A stretch of 64,000 nucleotides of DNA from Ereboglobus luteus (GCF_003096195.1 NZ_CP023004.1:3762501-3826500); one strand, 5' to 3'; counted from the first letter of the stretch, positions 35,130 to 43,925 are shown. Notes: generated from the letters alone by a model not told the origin. Translations and numbers: made by a program.

Positions 35130-36413
35130 TTACCCGCCGCCGAGCGTCGAGATGAAGTAACCGGCGGCGACCGCCGTGCCGATCACGCCGGCAACGTTCG
35201 GCCCCATGGCGTGCATGAGCAGGTGGTTTTGCGGATCGTATTTCTGTCCCTCAACCTGCGAGACGCGCGCGGCCATCGGCACCGCCGACACGCCCGCCGA
35301 GCCAATCAGCGGATTGATCGGGGTTTTCCTTGAGACCAAATTCATGAGCTTGGCGACGATCACACCGCCTGCCGTGGAGAAGCAGAATGCCACGACGCCC
35401 AGCAAAATGATGCCGATTGTCTGGCCGCTCAGGAAACTCTCGCCGCTCATCGTAAGCCCCACGCTCGTGCCGAGGAAGATGGTGACCACGTTGATGATTT
35501 CGTTTTGCGCGGACTTTACGAGGCGCTCCGTGACACCGCACTCGCGAAGGAAATTGCCGAGCATCAACATGCCGATCAACGGCGAAGCCGCCGGCACAAG
35601 CAGGATGCACACAATCATGACCACCACCGCAAATATGAGTTTTTCCAGCTTGGAAACCTTGCGGAGCGATTTCATGCGGATGCGGCGCTCCTTCTGCGTC
35701 GTGAGCAGGCGCATGATCGGCGGCTGGATAAGCGGCACGAGCGACATGTAGGTGTAGGCCGCGACCGCGATCGCGCCGAGCAAATGCGGCGCGAGTTTGT
35801 TGGACACAAAGATCGAGGTCGGGCCGTCCGCACCACCGATGATGGCGATTGACGCGGCCTCCTTGGATGTAAACAACCCCGACAGTGTCGCCGACATGAA
35901 GGTAAGGAAAAGGCCCAGCTGCGCCGCCGCGCCCAAAAGCAATGTTCGCGGCATGGCGATCAACGGTCCGAAGTCGGTCATTGCGCCCACACCCAAAAAA
36001 ATGATCGGAGGGAAGAGTTCGAGTTTGATGCCCTGCGAGATGAAGTCATAGAGACCGCCCTCGACTCGCTCCACTTTCACGGTGCCGCTCGCCGGTGCAG
36101 TCTGTGTGACAGTTCCGTCGGGCGCCACTTCAACAGTTGGCGCCGTGTAGTGTTCCAGTTTGCCATCAATCTTGAACGTCGCCGTTTCGTAGACACCGTC
36201 AGGACGCATTTCCGCTGTGAGCACGCCCTCGGTCGGCAGGTTGGCAAGCAATGCGCCAAATGCGATCGGCACGAGCAGCAGTGGTTCAAATTGCTTTGCC
36301 ACGCCAAGGTAAAACAAAACGACAATCACCCCCCACATGACCACCATTTTCCAAGTGATGTCATGAAATCCGGTTGAGCTGAGATAATCCAAAAATCCTT
36401 GCAACAAATTCAT
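35130..36413 (-). CDS. oadB: Na+-translocating decarboxylase, beta subunit
   Basis: A 427-residue integral membrane protein of the OadB/GcdB/MmdB family, the Na+ channel that couples decarboxylation of oxaloacetate, glutaconyl-CoA or methylmalonyl-CoA to sodium export. It shows family signatures GIKLELFPPIIFLGVGAMTD, then FGPLIAMPRTLLLGAAAQLG, IIGGADGPTSIFVSN with the essential Asp, and the C-terminal NHLLMHAMGPNVAGVIGTAV. About eleven membrane helices are predicted. Between helices 2 and 3 lies an unusually long polar insert (about residues 65-120) that normal OadB proteins do not have. The gamma subunit gene is 54 bases upstream. No alpha subunit is in this window, so substrate is undecided. 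Confidence 0.93.
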   Translation of the reverse strand: MNLLQGFLDYLSSTGFHDITWKMVVMWGVIVVLFYLGVAKQFEPLLLVPIAFGALLANLPTEGVLTAEMRPDGVYETATFKIDGKLEHYTAPTVEVAPDGTVTQTAPASGTVKVERVEGGLYDFISQGIKLELFPPIIFLGVGAMTDFGPLIAMPRTLLLGAAAQLGLFLTFMSATLSGLFTSKEAASIAIIGGADGPTSIFVSNKLAPHLLGAIAVAAYTYMSLVPLIQPPIMRLLTTQKERRIRMKSLRKVSKLEKLIFAVVVMIVCILLVPAASPLIGMLMLGNFLRECGVTERLVKSAQNEIINVVTIFLGTSVGLTMSGESFLSGQTIGIILLGVVAFCFSTAGGVIVAKLMNLVSRKTPINPLIGSAGVSAVPMAARVSQVEGQKYDPQNHLLMHAMGPNVAGVIGTAVAAGYFISTLGGG

Positions 36414-36467
36414 GATGTTTAAAGCAGTTGATGTTACGTTGTTAAAACCAGTCGTATGCGTGCGCGA

Positions 36468-36875
36468 TCAACGCACCTTGTGTGACCTGAAAATATCCCG
36501 TCTGCCCTCGGCGGCCCACTCGGTGCCGTGTGCCGGAACATTAATTGCGAGCACACGGTGCCGCCTTCCGGCAAGCGCTGTGTGAACGGATGCGGAAATC
36601 ACAGCGATCACTTCGGGTGCAATCCCTTCTGTTTGACCGGATGTGGAAGTCGTGCCAATCGCGGCTGCGGCGGCTGCTGAAGCGCGCGCCTCGGCTTTCT
36701 TTTTCTCAACAAGGGCGCCATGCCGTTTGAAAATGGCCCCGGTAATTTCAAACAATATCCAAAGCCCTCCAAGAACCGTAAACACTATCATCAATCCGTT
36801 AAATTGATAAACGAGTGTTTCAACTAACGACGGCTTTTCAGGCAATACTCCCAACAACAAGGGTGACAGTATCAT
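36468..36875 (-). CDS. oadG: Na+-translocating decarboxylase, gamma subunit (OadG-like)
   Basis: A 135-residue protein with one membrane helix (about 22-45, MIVFTVLGGLWILFEITGAI), a charged KKKAEARA stretch and an Ala/Thr-rich linker. The C-terminal part (APEVIAVISASVHTALAG) is the conserved region of the OadG family. It anchors the alpha subunit to OadB and helps assembly. The gene directly precedes oadB on the same strand, the usual order. Divergence in this family is high, so the call rests on length, topology, the conserved C-terminal segment and its neighbour. Confidence 0.8.
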   Translation of the reverse strand: MILSPLLLGVLPEKPSLVETLVYQFNGLMIVFTVLGGLWILFEITGAIFKRHGALVEKKKAEARASAAAAAAIGTTSTSGQTEGIAPEVIAVISASVHTALAGRRHRVLAINVPAHGTEWAAEGRRDIFRSHKVR

Positions 36876-37126
36876 AGCGTGTTTATTTTTTGGGTTGCGT
36901 ATCTGGCTGACGAAAAAAGCAAACTCAGAAAGTCGGGCGGCGGACGGGGGATGAAAGTATGTTATATCGTCAAGGGTTTGGGAACTTGCGCAAGCAAAAG
37001 CGACACCCTGATGGCAAATATATTCGTTTGGCGTTTACAATTTTTCACAGGAGAAAATCCTGATATTTCAACACCCTTGCAACAGGGGGCTGTATTTACT
37101 CCCGCATTACGTAAAATATAATAATA

Positions 37127-37810
37127 CTACACGTCAGCGGGACGACCATTATCGGACGGCCCAAAACCGAGAATTACCGTCGCCGCGCGCTTTGCCCAGT
37201 CCCCGGGTTTTTGATACGAAGCCGCGCCGTCGCCCGAGCTTTGCCGGAGCATGTCGGTGTCGATCACACCCGGATTCAACGAAACCGCTGCCATGCCCGC
37301 CGGAAGCTCTTCCGCCAACGCGCGCGTGAGACCCTCGACTGCCCATTTCGACGCGCAATAGGGAGCGACTTCAGGCGACACCGACCTGCCCCACCCCGAG
37401 CTGAAGTTCACAATCACGCCGCGCCCGGTCTTTATCATGTCCGGTGCAAATGCGCGGATGACGTTTGCCATGCCCTTCACGTTCACGTCGATCACCCTGG
37501 CAAAATCCTCGGGAGGCACTTTCCAAAGCGGCGCGGGCTTGTTCATGAGGCCGGCGTTGTTAATGAGAAAATCAGGCGCGCCATGGATGCCGGTCACACG
37601 CTCGGCCCAAAGATCGACCTTTGCCGGCGCGGAAACATCCACCGCCGAAAAGTCATGCGGCGAGGAATACGTGAAACGCAGATCAAGAATTCCGTCCGCC
37701 CCGCGCCCGCAACCGATGACCGTATGCCCGAGCCGGATGAATTCCTCCGCCAGCGCCCGACCAAGGCCGCGTGTAACTCCTGTGACAACGATCTTTTTTG
37801 CAGTATTCAT
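37127..37810 (-). CDS. Short-chain dehydrogenase/reductase
   Basis: A 227-residue classical SDR. It has the NAD(P)-binding VVTGVTRGLGRALAEEF, LINNAGLMNK, the catalytic Ser in NFSSGWG, Tyr-x3-Lys in YCASKWAVEG and the PGVIDTDML segment after strand 6. The basic residue after the first strand (TRGLGR) and CGRG favour NADPH. Substrate is unknown; the family includes sugar, steroid and acyl reductases. ATG 37810 gives a standard start. It follows acpH by 69 bases on the same strand. Confidence 0.85.
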   Translation of the reverse strand: MNTAKKIVVTGVTRGLGRALAEEFIRLGHTVIGCGRGADGILDLRFTYSSPHDFSAVDVSAPAKVDLWAERVTGIHGAPDFLINNAGLMNKPAPLWKVPPEDFARVIDVNVKGMANVIRAFAPDMIKTGRGVIVNFSSGWGRSVSPEVAPYCASKWAVEGLTRALAEELPAGMAAVSLNPGVIDTDMLRQSSGDGAASYQKPGDWAKRAATVILGFGPSDNGRPADV

Positions 37811-37879
37811 AATATGTAATCCGTGCCGTTTATTTGTGCTGAGAGGGTTTTCCGAAACATGCCGTCCCGGCTCTTTTGA

Positions 37880-38491
37880 TCACAACTGCATCGCATCGGA
37901 AAACCCAGTTTCGGAAACATGCTTAACCAATTGGGGAAAAAACTCGGCGAAGTCATTCGAAAACGCCTCGCGGACACGCTCAAACACGGGCATCGCCACC
38001 GACAGGTCAACAGGCCGCCGCAAGTGCGAGCCCATGCGTTGCAATGCGAGTCGAATTTTTTCGATGTCGCGATATGAAACCAGCCAGTCATGCTCGCACA
38101 TGAGGCGAAGACGCGAACGGGCGGCGTCGGGAAGTTCGTGCTCGAGCGCCCTTATCCCATCATAAATCTGCGCGGCAAAATCCGGCAGCGACACGGCGGG
38201 CGAGTATTTTTTCCAAAAACAATCCTGCGCGAGCAGATGATCGTAAAACATGTCTGTGAGCACGCCGCCCATGTGACGCAATTCCGGCACGCCCGCGAAC
38301 CGGGAGATGCTCCGATGCACGACCGCGTGCGAATCCGTGAAATCGTCAATCGCGTGATGGCACGCCGCCCCGCGCCTGTATTCGATATCCATGCTCGAAA
38401 TCGCAGCCGGCCCGATGATGTCCGGTAGCACGTTGCCAATGCGAAAACGCGGCGACGGTTCCGAAAGCAAAAAATGCGCGAGCCAGTTCAT
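37880..38491 (-). CDS. acpH: Acyl carrier protein phosphodiesterase (AcpH-like)
   Basis: A 203-residue protein matching AcpH/YajB: MNWLAHFLLSEPSPRFRIGN at the N-terminus, GNVLPDIIG, a CHHAIDDFTDSH segment with metal-ligand His and Asp residues, and MCEHDWLVSYRD. The enzyme hydrolyses the phosphopantetheine from holo-ACP, allowing prosthetic-group turnover; its substrate AcpP is encoded at 11610. HD-domain-like metal residues are retained. ATG 38491 is chosen because homologues start with MNWLAH. Confidence 0.88.
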   Translation of the reverse strand: MNWLAHFLLSEPSPRFRIGNVLPDIIGPAAISSMDIEYRRGAACHHAIDDFTDSHAVVHRSISRFAGVPELRHMGGVLTDMFYDHLLAQDCFWKKYSPAVSLPDFAAQIYDGIRALEHELPDAARSRLRLMCEHDWLVSYRDIEKIRLALQRMGSHLRRPVDLSVAMPVFERVREAFSNDFAEFFPQLVKHVSETGFSDAMQL

Positions 38492-38689
38492 GCGCAAAGC
38501 GGGGTTCCGTTAATGCAAAAGCAAAATGCGCAACGCGGGCCGCAACATGGCTGGTTTTGATTTCCCATGAATATGCGAAAGCGTCCGGATTTCATTCATG
38601 TGAACGTAACTATCAAAACCAAGATGTCGCAAATCCCAAAATCCCAAAATCGCATTTGGAAGGCGCGCCCGGCACGGCACTATTGTGAA

Positions 38690-41119
38690 TCAATGTTTCG
38701 GGGAATCAATCGAGCGGTCGCTGGAATTGAGAGAAACATCACCGGCCCCAAGACGCGCGGTGAGACGATCGAGCTGCTCGCGCGCCAGCGCAAAATCGGG
38801 AGCGATTCGCAGCGCGGCATTTTCCGCGGCGACAGCCTCCTCGATGCGCCCAAGCGCCGCAAGCGCGCCGGCGTAATTGTGATGCGCGGATGCCTCCCGT
38901 GAATTAAGGCGCAACGACGCCTCGAAGTGCGCGATGGATTCCTCCGCGCGACCGGTGTTGAACAACGCCACAGCGAGGTTGTGATGACAGAGGGCGGTCG
39001 GTCGACTCGCAATCGCCCGCTCAAAATGCGAAACCGCCTCCGCCGGCCTTCCGGAAAGCATGAGGGCGGTGCCTAGTCCGAAATGCGAGGCGCCCGCATC
39101 GGGGGATATCGGGAGCGAGGCCTCAAAATAAGGAACCGCCTCCCCGGGCCGTCCAAGCGCGAGCAAATAGCGCGCCACATTGTCAACCGCGGCCCAGAGC
39201 TTCGGATCGAGCTCGGCGGCGAGTTTGTAGCAGCGCAGCGCCTCGTTCGTGTCGGTTCCGAGCGTCGAAAAGACATTGCCGCGATTGTTCCACGCCGAGG
39301 CGAATTTCGGATCAATGTCCACGGCCTTGTCGAGCATGGCAAGCGCCTCGTCATAACGCCCGAGGCTGCAAAGCACATTGCCATAGTTGCTGAGCGCCGT
39401 CTCGTAGTCGGGACGGATTTTAAGGGCCGCGATAAAATCCGCCGCCGCCTCATCCAAACGGCCCAGGCAAAAAAGTGAATAACCGCGATTGGCAAGCGTG
39501 ACCTCGAAGCCGTGCTCCCGAAACCCCAGCGCCTTGTCATAATAGGCAAGCGCCTCCTGATACCGGTCGAGCTTGGACAAAGCGTAGCCGTAATTGTTGT
39601 AGGCTTGGGCAAAATTGGGATCGAGCTCGATGGCCCTGCGGCAATGAATCAGCGCCTGCTCCGCCATGTTTTCCTCCGCATAGAGGTTGCCAAGATTGTT
39701 GTGCGCCCGGGCGTTGCCGGGAACCCTTGCCACGACATCCCGCCATAAACCCAACTGGTCGCCATAGACCGTGTTGCGCTGGAATGTCGCGACCGCAAGC
39801 ACCGCCGCCGCCGCAACCAAAAGCCATTGCGAACGCCGACCCGCAAGCAACCACATCGCGACAACAATCACACTCACCACCGCGGCCAGGGGCAAATACA
39901 TGCGATGCTCGGCCATGGTTTGCGTGGCCACCGGAATCACGCTCGACGAGGGCGCAAGCACTGCAAAAAACAAAAACCCCAGAAACCCAAACATCGGCTT
40001 CCGGATGAGCGCCCACACCGTCGCCCCGACCAACGCAACCAACAGCAACGCCTGCGGCCAGACACTGGAAACGCGCGTGATCACACCGGAGCCATAATCA
40101 AAAACCTGTCCGCGCGGCCAGACAACGAGGCGCAGATAATGGGGAATCGCCTTGATTTGCGTGAGCGCGTAAGTCCACACCGTTGTTTCCGTGCCGAAGC
40201 CCGCGGTGCCGCCACGCCCGCCCGCGCGCCAGACCAACCAGCCGAGCAGCAACAATGTGGACGCCAGCAACACGTGGTAAATTTTCCGGCGCTTCCAAGC
40301 CTCGCGGAACGAACCGGCAACAAACGTCCGATCATAAAGAAAAACCATCAGCGGCGCTGAAACCATCACCTCCTTGGAGGCCATGCCGAGCAGGCACGCG
40401 GCGACGGAGAGCGCGAGCCAAAATGTCCGCGCCCCGGCGGAATCCACGCCGCGCACAAAACAATACAGCGTGAGGATGTAGAACAGCGCCATCAACGACT
40501 CCGCGCGCTGCACGATGTAAGTGACCGATTCGGTTTGCAACGGATGCAGCAGCCAAAGCGCCGCAATGACAAACGCGACAAGCGTGGATGCGTCCCCGCC
40601 AAAATACGCGCGCAACACGGGCCGCAACAACGTGCGACGCGCCAGGCCGAATAGCGACAGCCCCGCGGCAACATGGATGAGGAGATTGCCGAGATGATAG
40701 CTCCAAACCTCCTTCCCGCTGATCTTATAATTGATGGCAAAACTAAAGTTCAACAGAGGCCGCCCCGAAACGGTTTCGCCAAAAGCACTGGGCGGCGAAA
40801 ATGCCGTGCTCAATTGCCGGATGCTTTCATTGCGTGGAATCGACCAGATGTCATCAAAGAGGAACTCTCCCGAAAACGAGTTGTGATACGCCGCCGCCGT
40901 GGCCAACACGAGCGCAAGCACAGCCGCCCAAATCCGCCAGCGGTGAGCCGGCGCGCGGGCTTGGGAGGTGACGGTGGTGTCATGGATATTCGTCACAGGG
41001 CGATTCGGATGAAAAGCACTCCAGCATTTTTCACGCAAAACGAAATAATACTTTTTCAACAATGTGACATAACAAACAGAAGGCATTCCGTGGTCACCCA
41101 AGCTGGTTGAAACACGCAT
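38690..41119 (-). CDS. TMTC-like membrane protein with TPR repeats
   Basis: An 809-residue protein in two parts. Residues 65-440 hold about ten membrane helices and a conserved extracytoplasmic FDDIWSIPRNESI acidic motif, the DUF1736/GT-C arrangement of TMTC-type mannosyltransferases. Residues 450-790 hold about ten TPR units (for example AHNNLGNLYAEENMAEQALI, YNNYGYALSKLDRYQEALAY). TMTC proteins O-mannosylate secreted or membrane proteins; bacterial members are common in Verrucomicrobia and Planctomycetes and mostly untested. The start at ATG 41119 is uncertain, since ATG 41086 and later Met codons also precede the first helix. It stands alone, upstream of tRNA-Leu. Confidence 0.82.
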   Translation of the reverse strand: MRVSTSLGDHGMPSVCYVTLLKKYYFVLREKCWSAFHPNRPVTNIHDTTVTSQARAPAHRWRIWAAVLALVLATAAAYHNSFSGEFLFDDIWSIPRNESIRQLSTAFSPPSAFGETVSGRPLLNFSFAINYKISGKEVWSYHLGNLLIHVAAGLSLFGLARRTLLRPVLRAYFGGDASTLVAFVIAALWLLHPLQTESVTYIVQRAESLMALFYILTLYCFVRGVDSAGARTFWLALSVAACLLGMASKEVMVSAPLMVFLYDRTFVAGSFREAWKRRKIYHVLLASTLLLLGWLVWRAGGRGGTAGFGTETTVWTYALTQIKAIPHYLRLVVWPRGQVFDYGSGVITRVSSVWPQALLLVALVGATVWALIRKPMFGFLGFLFFAVLAPSSSVIPVATQTMAEHRMYLPLAAVVSVIVVAMWLLAGRRSQWLLVAAAAVLAVATFQRNTVYGDQLGLWRDVVARVPGNARAHNNLGNLYAEENMAEQALIHCRRAIELDPNFAQAYNNYGYALSKLDRYQEALAYYDKALGFREHGFEVTLANRGYSLFCLGRLDEAAADFIAALKIRPDYETALSNYGNVLCSLGRYDEALAMLDKAVDIDPKFASAWNNRGNVFSTLGTDTNEALRCYKLAAELDPKLWAAVDNVARYLLALGRPGEAVPYFEASLPISPDAGASHFGLGTALMLSGRPAEAVSHFERAIASRPTALCHHNLAVALFNTGRAEESIAHFEASLRLNSREASAHHNYAGALAALGRIEEAVAAENAALRIAPDFALAREQLDRLTARLGAGDVSLNSSDRSIDSPKH

Positions 41120-41202
41120 TGAGCTTTTCGAAAATTTTTCGATTTACAAGGAACCTCGCGCACCTAGCGTCACGTTCTTGCGCGCATGCGCAAACCATCC
41201 GG

Positions 41203-41290
41203 GCCAGGATGGCGGAATTGGCAGACGCAGCGGACTCAAAATCCGCCGCCCCCTAAAGGCTTGCGGGTTCGACCCCCGCTCCTGGCACCA
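41203..41290 (+). tRNA. tRNA-Leu (anticodon CAA)
   Basis: A class II tRNA with a long variable arm. The acceptor stem is GCCAGGA (41203-41209) with TCCTGGC (41280-41286), then A and encoded CCA (41288-41290). Anticodon stem GCGGA/TCCGC encloses loop CTCAAAA, giving CAA, which reads UUG. The T-loop is GTTCGACCC. Confidence 0.93.
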
Positions 41291-41372
41291 TGACTAGCGC
41301 ACTACCCCGCCGATTGTGCGATACCATTTGCGAATGGGGTTTATTCTTTAGGCGCGGTCAATGGCAGGCCGA

Positions 41373-41466
41373 TTGGCAGACTGTCGCTAACGCGCGAAAC
41401 ACCGTTACCGGGCGCGCTCAACATCCGCCAACCGCCGCGGCTGTCCCTCGTAATTCTCCGCGCGGA
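41373..41466. repeat. Dispersed repeat, copy 1
   Basis: Two segments, TTGGCAGACTGTCGCTAAC at 41373-41391 and a roughly 38-base stretch at 41428-41465, match a second locus at 45059-45111 at about 85 percent identity. The two segments are 36 bases apart here and overlapping there. This copy lies 21 bases beyond the 3' end of the anti-sigma-like gene. Confidence 0.55.
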
Positions 41467-41486
41467 GGCTGGAGTCGTGCCGTCGA

Positions 41487-42242
41487 TTACCGCTTGAACT
41501 CGATCACCGTCATTTCGGTTGCGTCGAGATCTCGGGTATCGGCCACGGGGACGTGAAGGAGCGATGCGTTTATCGGCTTGTTTTCCAATCGGGTAAACCT
41601 GGCGATTATGTCCTCGGTGGACACTTTGCGGAGGGGGCGCAGTTGCACGTCCTTTGTCCATGCGAACACAGAGTCCTCAATAAGGGGCGCGGTGTTTTGC
41701 TCCGCGGAAAAACTGGTGACCACCGGAAGGCGAAAACGCTTGGGTTGCGGCTGCACGGGGATCGCCGCGGGCGCGGGTGTTTTCCGGACGGGCGCTGCAA
41801 TCACAGCGGCGACCGCCACCGATGGTTGTGCGTCGGAAGCAAGCGCGGGGCTTGTGGCTACGACGGGCGCAAGCGCGGGCTGGGTATGCGAGGGCGTCGC
41901 GCGGTGAATGACAAAGACCGCCACGCACGCGGCCATAGCCGTGGCAAGTCCGCCGATGGCGAACGGGTTGCGCCACCACGAGGAGGGCGTGCGAACTGGT
42001 GTGTGTGTGATTTTGCGATTTGCGCTGGCAAGCGCGCGAGCGAGGCGGGGCGTCGCGGGGGCGTGGGCGCGCTCGGACTCGAAGAGTTGCGAGCAGGCTT
42101 TTTGCATGCGGCAATACTGCAGATAAGTGCGCTGGCGCGCGGGATTGGCGTGAAGCTCGGTCTCAAGTTCGCGGGCTTCATCGGGGGTAAGTTGGTGATC
42201 AACGCAGAGGTTGACCAATTCGATGAATCGTTTGTCTTTCAT
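41487..42242 (-). CDS. Anti-sigma-factor-like membrane protein
   Basis: A 251-residue protein. A cytoplasmic N-terminal domain (1-55) with LTPDEARELETELHANPARQ and YCRMQKAC resembles anti-sigma/FecR-associated N-termini. One membrane helix lies near residues 92-110 (AIGGLATAMAACVAVFVIH). A Pro/Ala/Val-rich linker then leads to a periplasmic domain without recognised fold. Its ATG overlaps the stop of the ECF sigma gene by four bases (42239-42242), so the two are coupled. It probably tethers and inhibits that sigma factor. A full His-x3-Cys-x2-Cys zinc motif is not present. It lacks obvious enzymatic motifs. Confidence 0.75.
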   Translation of the reverse strand: MKDKRFIELVNLCVDHQLTPDEARELETELHANPARQRTYLQYCRMQKACSQLFESERAHAPATPRLARALASANRKITHTPVRTPSSWWRNPFAIGGLATAMAACVAVFVIHRATPSHTQPALAPVVATSPALASDAQPSVAVAAVIAAPVRKTPAPAAIPVQPQPKRFRLPVVTSFSAEQNTAPLIEDSVFAWTKDVQLRPLRKVSTEDIIARFTRLENKPINASLLHVPVADTRDLDATEMTVIEFKR

Positions 42243-42844
42243 TTGAATTCAGCTCCCATCTTGGCCCTGAGGCTTTCGCGCGCACGGGCGATGCGGCTTT
42301 TGACGGTGCCCACGGAAATGCCGAGCGCGCCGGCGATTTCTTCGTAGGACAGGTTTTTGATGTTTCGGAGTATTAGGATTTCGCGGTGTTTTTTGTTGAG
42401 CCGTTCCATCGCGGCCGCGATCTGGTCAACAAATTCCTGGTTGATTGTGACATTGTCGGGAGTGTCCATCTCGTCTGTCACAAACACATCGGCAAGCGGC
42501 GTTTCATTGTCATCGCCGACGGGCTGGTCGAACGAGATGGTTTTGTCGCGCTTGCGGCGCCACCAATACCAATACCGGTTGCGGGCGAGGTTGGTGGCGA
42601 TTTGGTAAAGCCATGTCGAGAAGGCGGACTCGCCGCGGAAGTTTTCTAGGCCGCGATGGGCACGGATGAAGGCGTCTTGCGTAACCTCCTCGGCATCTTG
42701 CGGATTGCGGAGAAGTTGGTGCACCATTGCGTAAATGCGGTCCCAGTAACGGGACACCATTTCATCAAAAGCGGAGTGATCGCCATTTTTAAAGCGGCTC
42801 ACCAGCAATTGATCGAGGGCAACATCCTGAGCTTTCGTCGACAT
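42239..42844 (-). CDS. ECF-subfamily RNA polymerase sigma factor
   Basis: A 201-residue sigma-70 family ECF factor. Region 2 has DQLLVSRFKNGDHSAFDEMV, AEEVTQDAFIRAHRGLENF and FSTWLYQIATNLARNRYW, recognising the -10 element. Region 4 has MERLNKKHREILILRNIKNL, YEEIAGALGISVGTVKSRIA and the basic C-terminus binding -35. Start: ATG 42844 is used; a GTG at 42889 would add 15 residues. It is cotranscribed and translationally coupled with the membrane anti-sigma-like gene. ECF factors usually drive their own operon; no matching promoter could be confirmed here. Confidence 0.92.
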   Translation of the reverse strand: MSTKAQDVALDQLLVSRFKNGDHSAFDEMVSRYWDRIYAMVHQLLRNPQDAEEVTQDAFIRAHRGLENFRGESAFSTWLYQIATNLARNRYWYWWRRKRDKTISFDQPVGDDNETPLADVFVTDEMDTPDNVTINQEFVDQIAAAMERLNKKHREILILRNIKNLSYEEIAGALGISVGTVKSRIARARESLRAKMGAEFK

Positions 42845-43102
42845 ACGTTCAACGGAAGTTTGATGCGCGTATTTTTCGATTGTTCCCACTTTCTTCAGTT
42901 GAAATTGTGTTGGTGCGCGCGAGGGGCGCGATTTTTTTGCCAGACGAGTTTTTTATTGGATGTATTTTGCGTTTTGCGTGGATAATCCAGTGTTTTTCGA
43001 CGCATGCCAGAAAAATGCCATCAGTGTATTTCAATTAGTGTGGAAAAAACTCTTGCAAAGGTGTCGTGAGAAAACCTTATTCCATCCCCTTTCAACGCTT
43101 GG

Positions 43103-43177
43103 GGGTTGATAGCTCAACGGTAGAGCAGCGTCCTTTTAAGTCGTTGGTTCAGGGTTCGAATCCCTGTCAACCCACCA
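43103..43177 (+). tRNA. tRNA-Lys (anticodon TTT)
   Basis: Acceptor stem GGGTTGA (43103-43109) pairs with TCAACCC (43167-43173), followed by A and encoded CCA. The D-arm GCTC/GAGC is normal and the T-loop GTTCGAATC canonical. The anticodon loop CTTTTAA gives TTT, identical to the usual Lys loop. The anticodon stem GCGTC/GTCGT contains a G-T pair and a T-T mismatch, which is unusual but does not change identity. Confidence 0.88.
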
Positions 43178-43265
43178 GCGTGAAAATCAAAGAGCTGAAG
43201 AACTGAACGGCTGAAGCGCCGAAGGTTGCGCAGCCAAAACTTTCGGAATCCCAAAAAAATCCAAC

Positions 43266-43511
43266 ATGGCTATCGATTTCGGCTGGTGGAAAAAAACGCC
43301 CGAGGACGGCAAATTTCAAATCAACGTGAGCGTTCACGGCGGCAACATCGAGTGGACGCGCAAACAGGGGCATTTCAAGCAATGGGAAACCTACGCTCCG
43401 CCCACCGACGAGGATTGGGACCGCCTGCTCTACGAAGCCGAAAAACGCGTGCCCCGCCGGTTGATTTCGCCAAAACAATTCGCGGCGATCAAGGCGTTGC
43501 GACCGCAGTGA
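43266..43511 (+). CDS. Small hypothetical protein
   Basis: An 81-residue soluble protein, AIDFGWWKKTPEDGKFQINV at the N-terminus and PKQFAAIKALRPQ at the end, with several Trp residues and a mixed charge profile. Codon use is typical of the neighbouring genes. There is no signal peptide or membrane helix. I do not recognise a characterised family. ATG 43266 lies in a sensible position 88 bases after tRNA-Lys. It may be a lineage-specific conserved protein. Function unknown. Confidence 0.6.
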   Translation: MAIDFGWWKKTPEDGKFQINVSVHGGNIEWTRKQGHFKQWETYAPPTDEDWDRLLYEAEKRVPRRLISPKQFAAIKALRPQ

Positions 43512-43663
43512 AAATCGCGCTCGCCTCCACACGCCGCAAAAGACGCAAAAACGATTGCCGTGCACGTGGATGTTTTTTGCGCAGCTTGTGACTTCTCACA
43601 GTTATTGATTTTGGCTTGCGCTTGGCTGCATGGCGGGTTTCCTCCCTGTTTCTCAATTTCAGC

Positions 43664-43739
43664 GCCGAGCTAGCTCAGTTGGTAGAGCAATGCTTTCGTA
43701 AAGCATGGGTCGTCGGTTCAAGTCCGATGCTCGGCTCCA
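43664..43739 (+). tRNA. tRNA-Thr (anticodon CGT)
   Basis: Acceptor stem GCCGAGC (43664-43670) with GCTCGGC (43729-43735), then T and encoded CCA (43737-43739). The anticodon stem ATGCT/AGCAT encloses loop TTCGTAA, giving CGT, which reads ACG. D- and T-arms are canonical (TTCAAGTC T-loop). Confidence 0.94.
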
Positions 43740-43748
43740 TTCTAAAGG

Positions 43749-43780
43749 CCTCGCAATCCATAGGGTTGCGAGGTTTTTTT
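43749..43780 (+). terminator. Terminator after tRNA-Thr
   Basis: An 11-base-pair stem (CCTCGCAATCC with GGGTTGCGAGG, one T-G pair) with a three-base loop and seven T residues to 43780. Confidence 0.9.
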
Positions 43781-43925
43781 GCGCATTAATTTTCGCGCCA
43801 GTTTATGACGCATAATATCGTGAAATGTCGTTTTTGGCTAACTTTCGATTCCGCCAACAATCAACCAAACTCCATCCTTTTCACCGTTCACTCTTCACTC
43901 TTCACTCTTCACTCTTTCCCTCACC

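Noticed and set aside
36876-37126. Possible small gene on the plus strand between oadG and the SDR gene
   Set aside because: An 80-codon frame exists but its codon use and composition do not resemble the neighbours, and no homology-like motif is visible.
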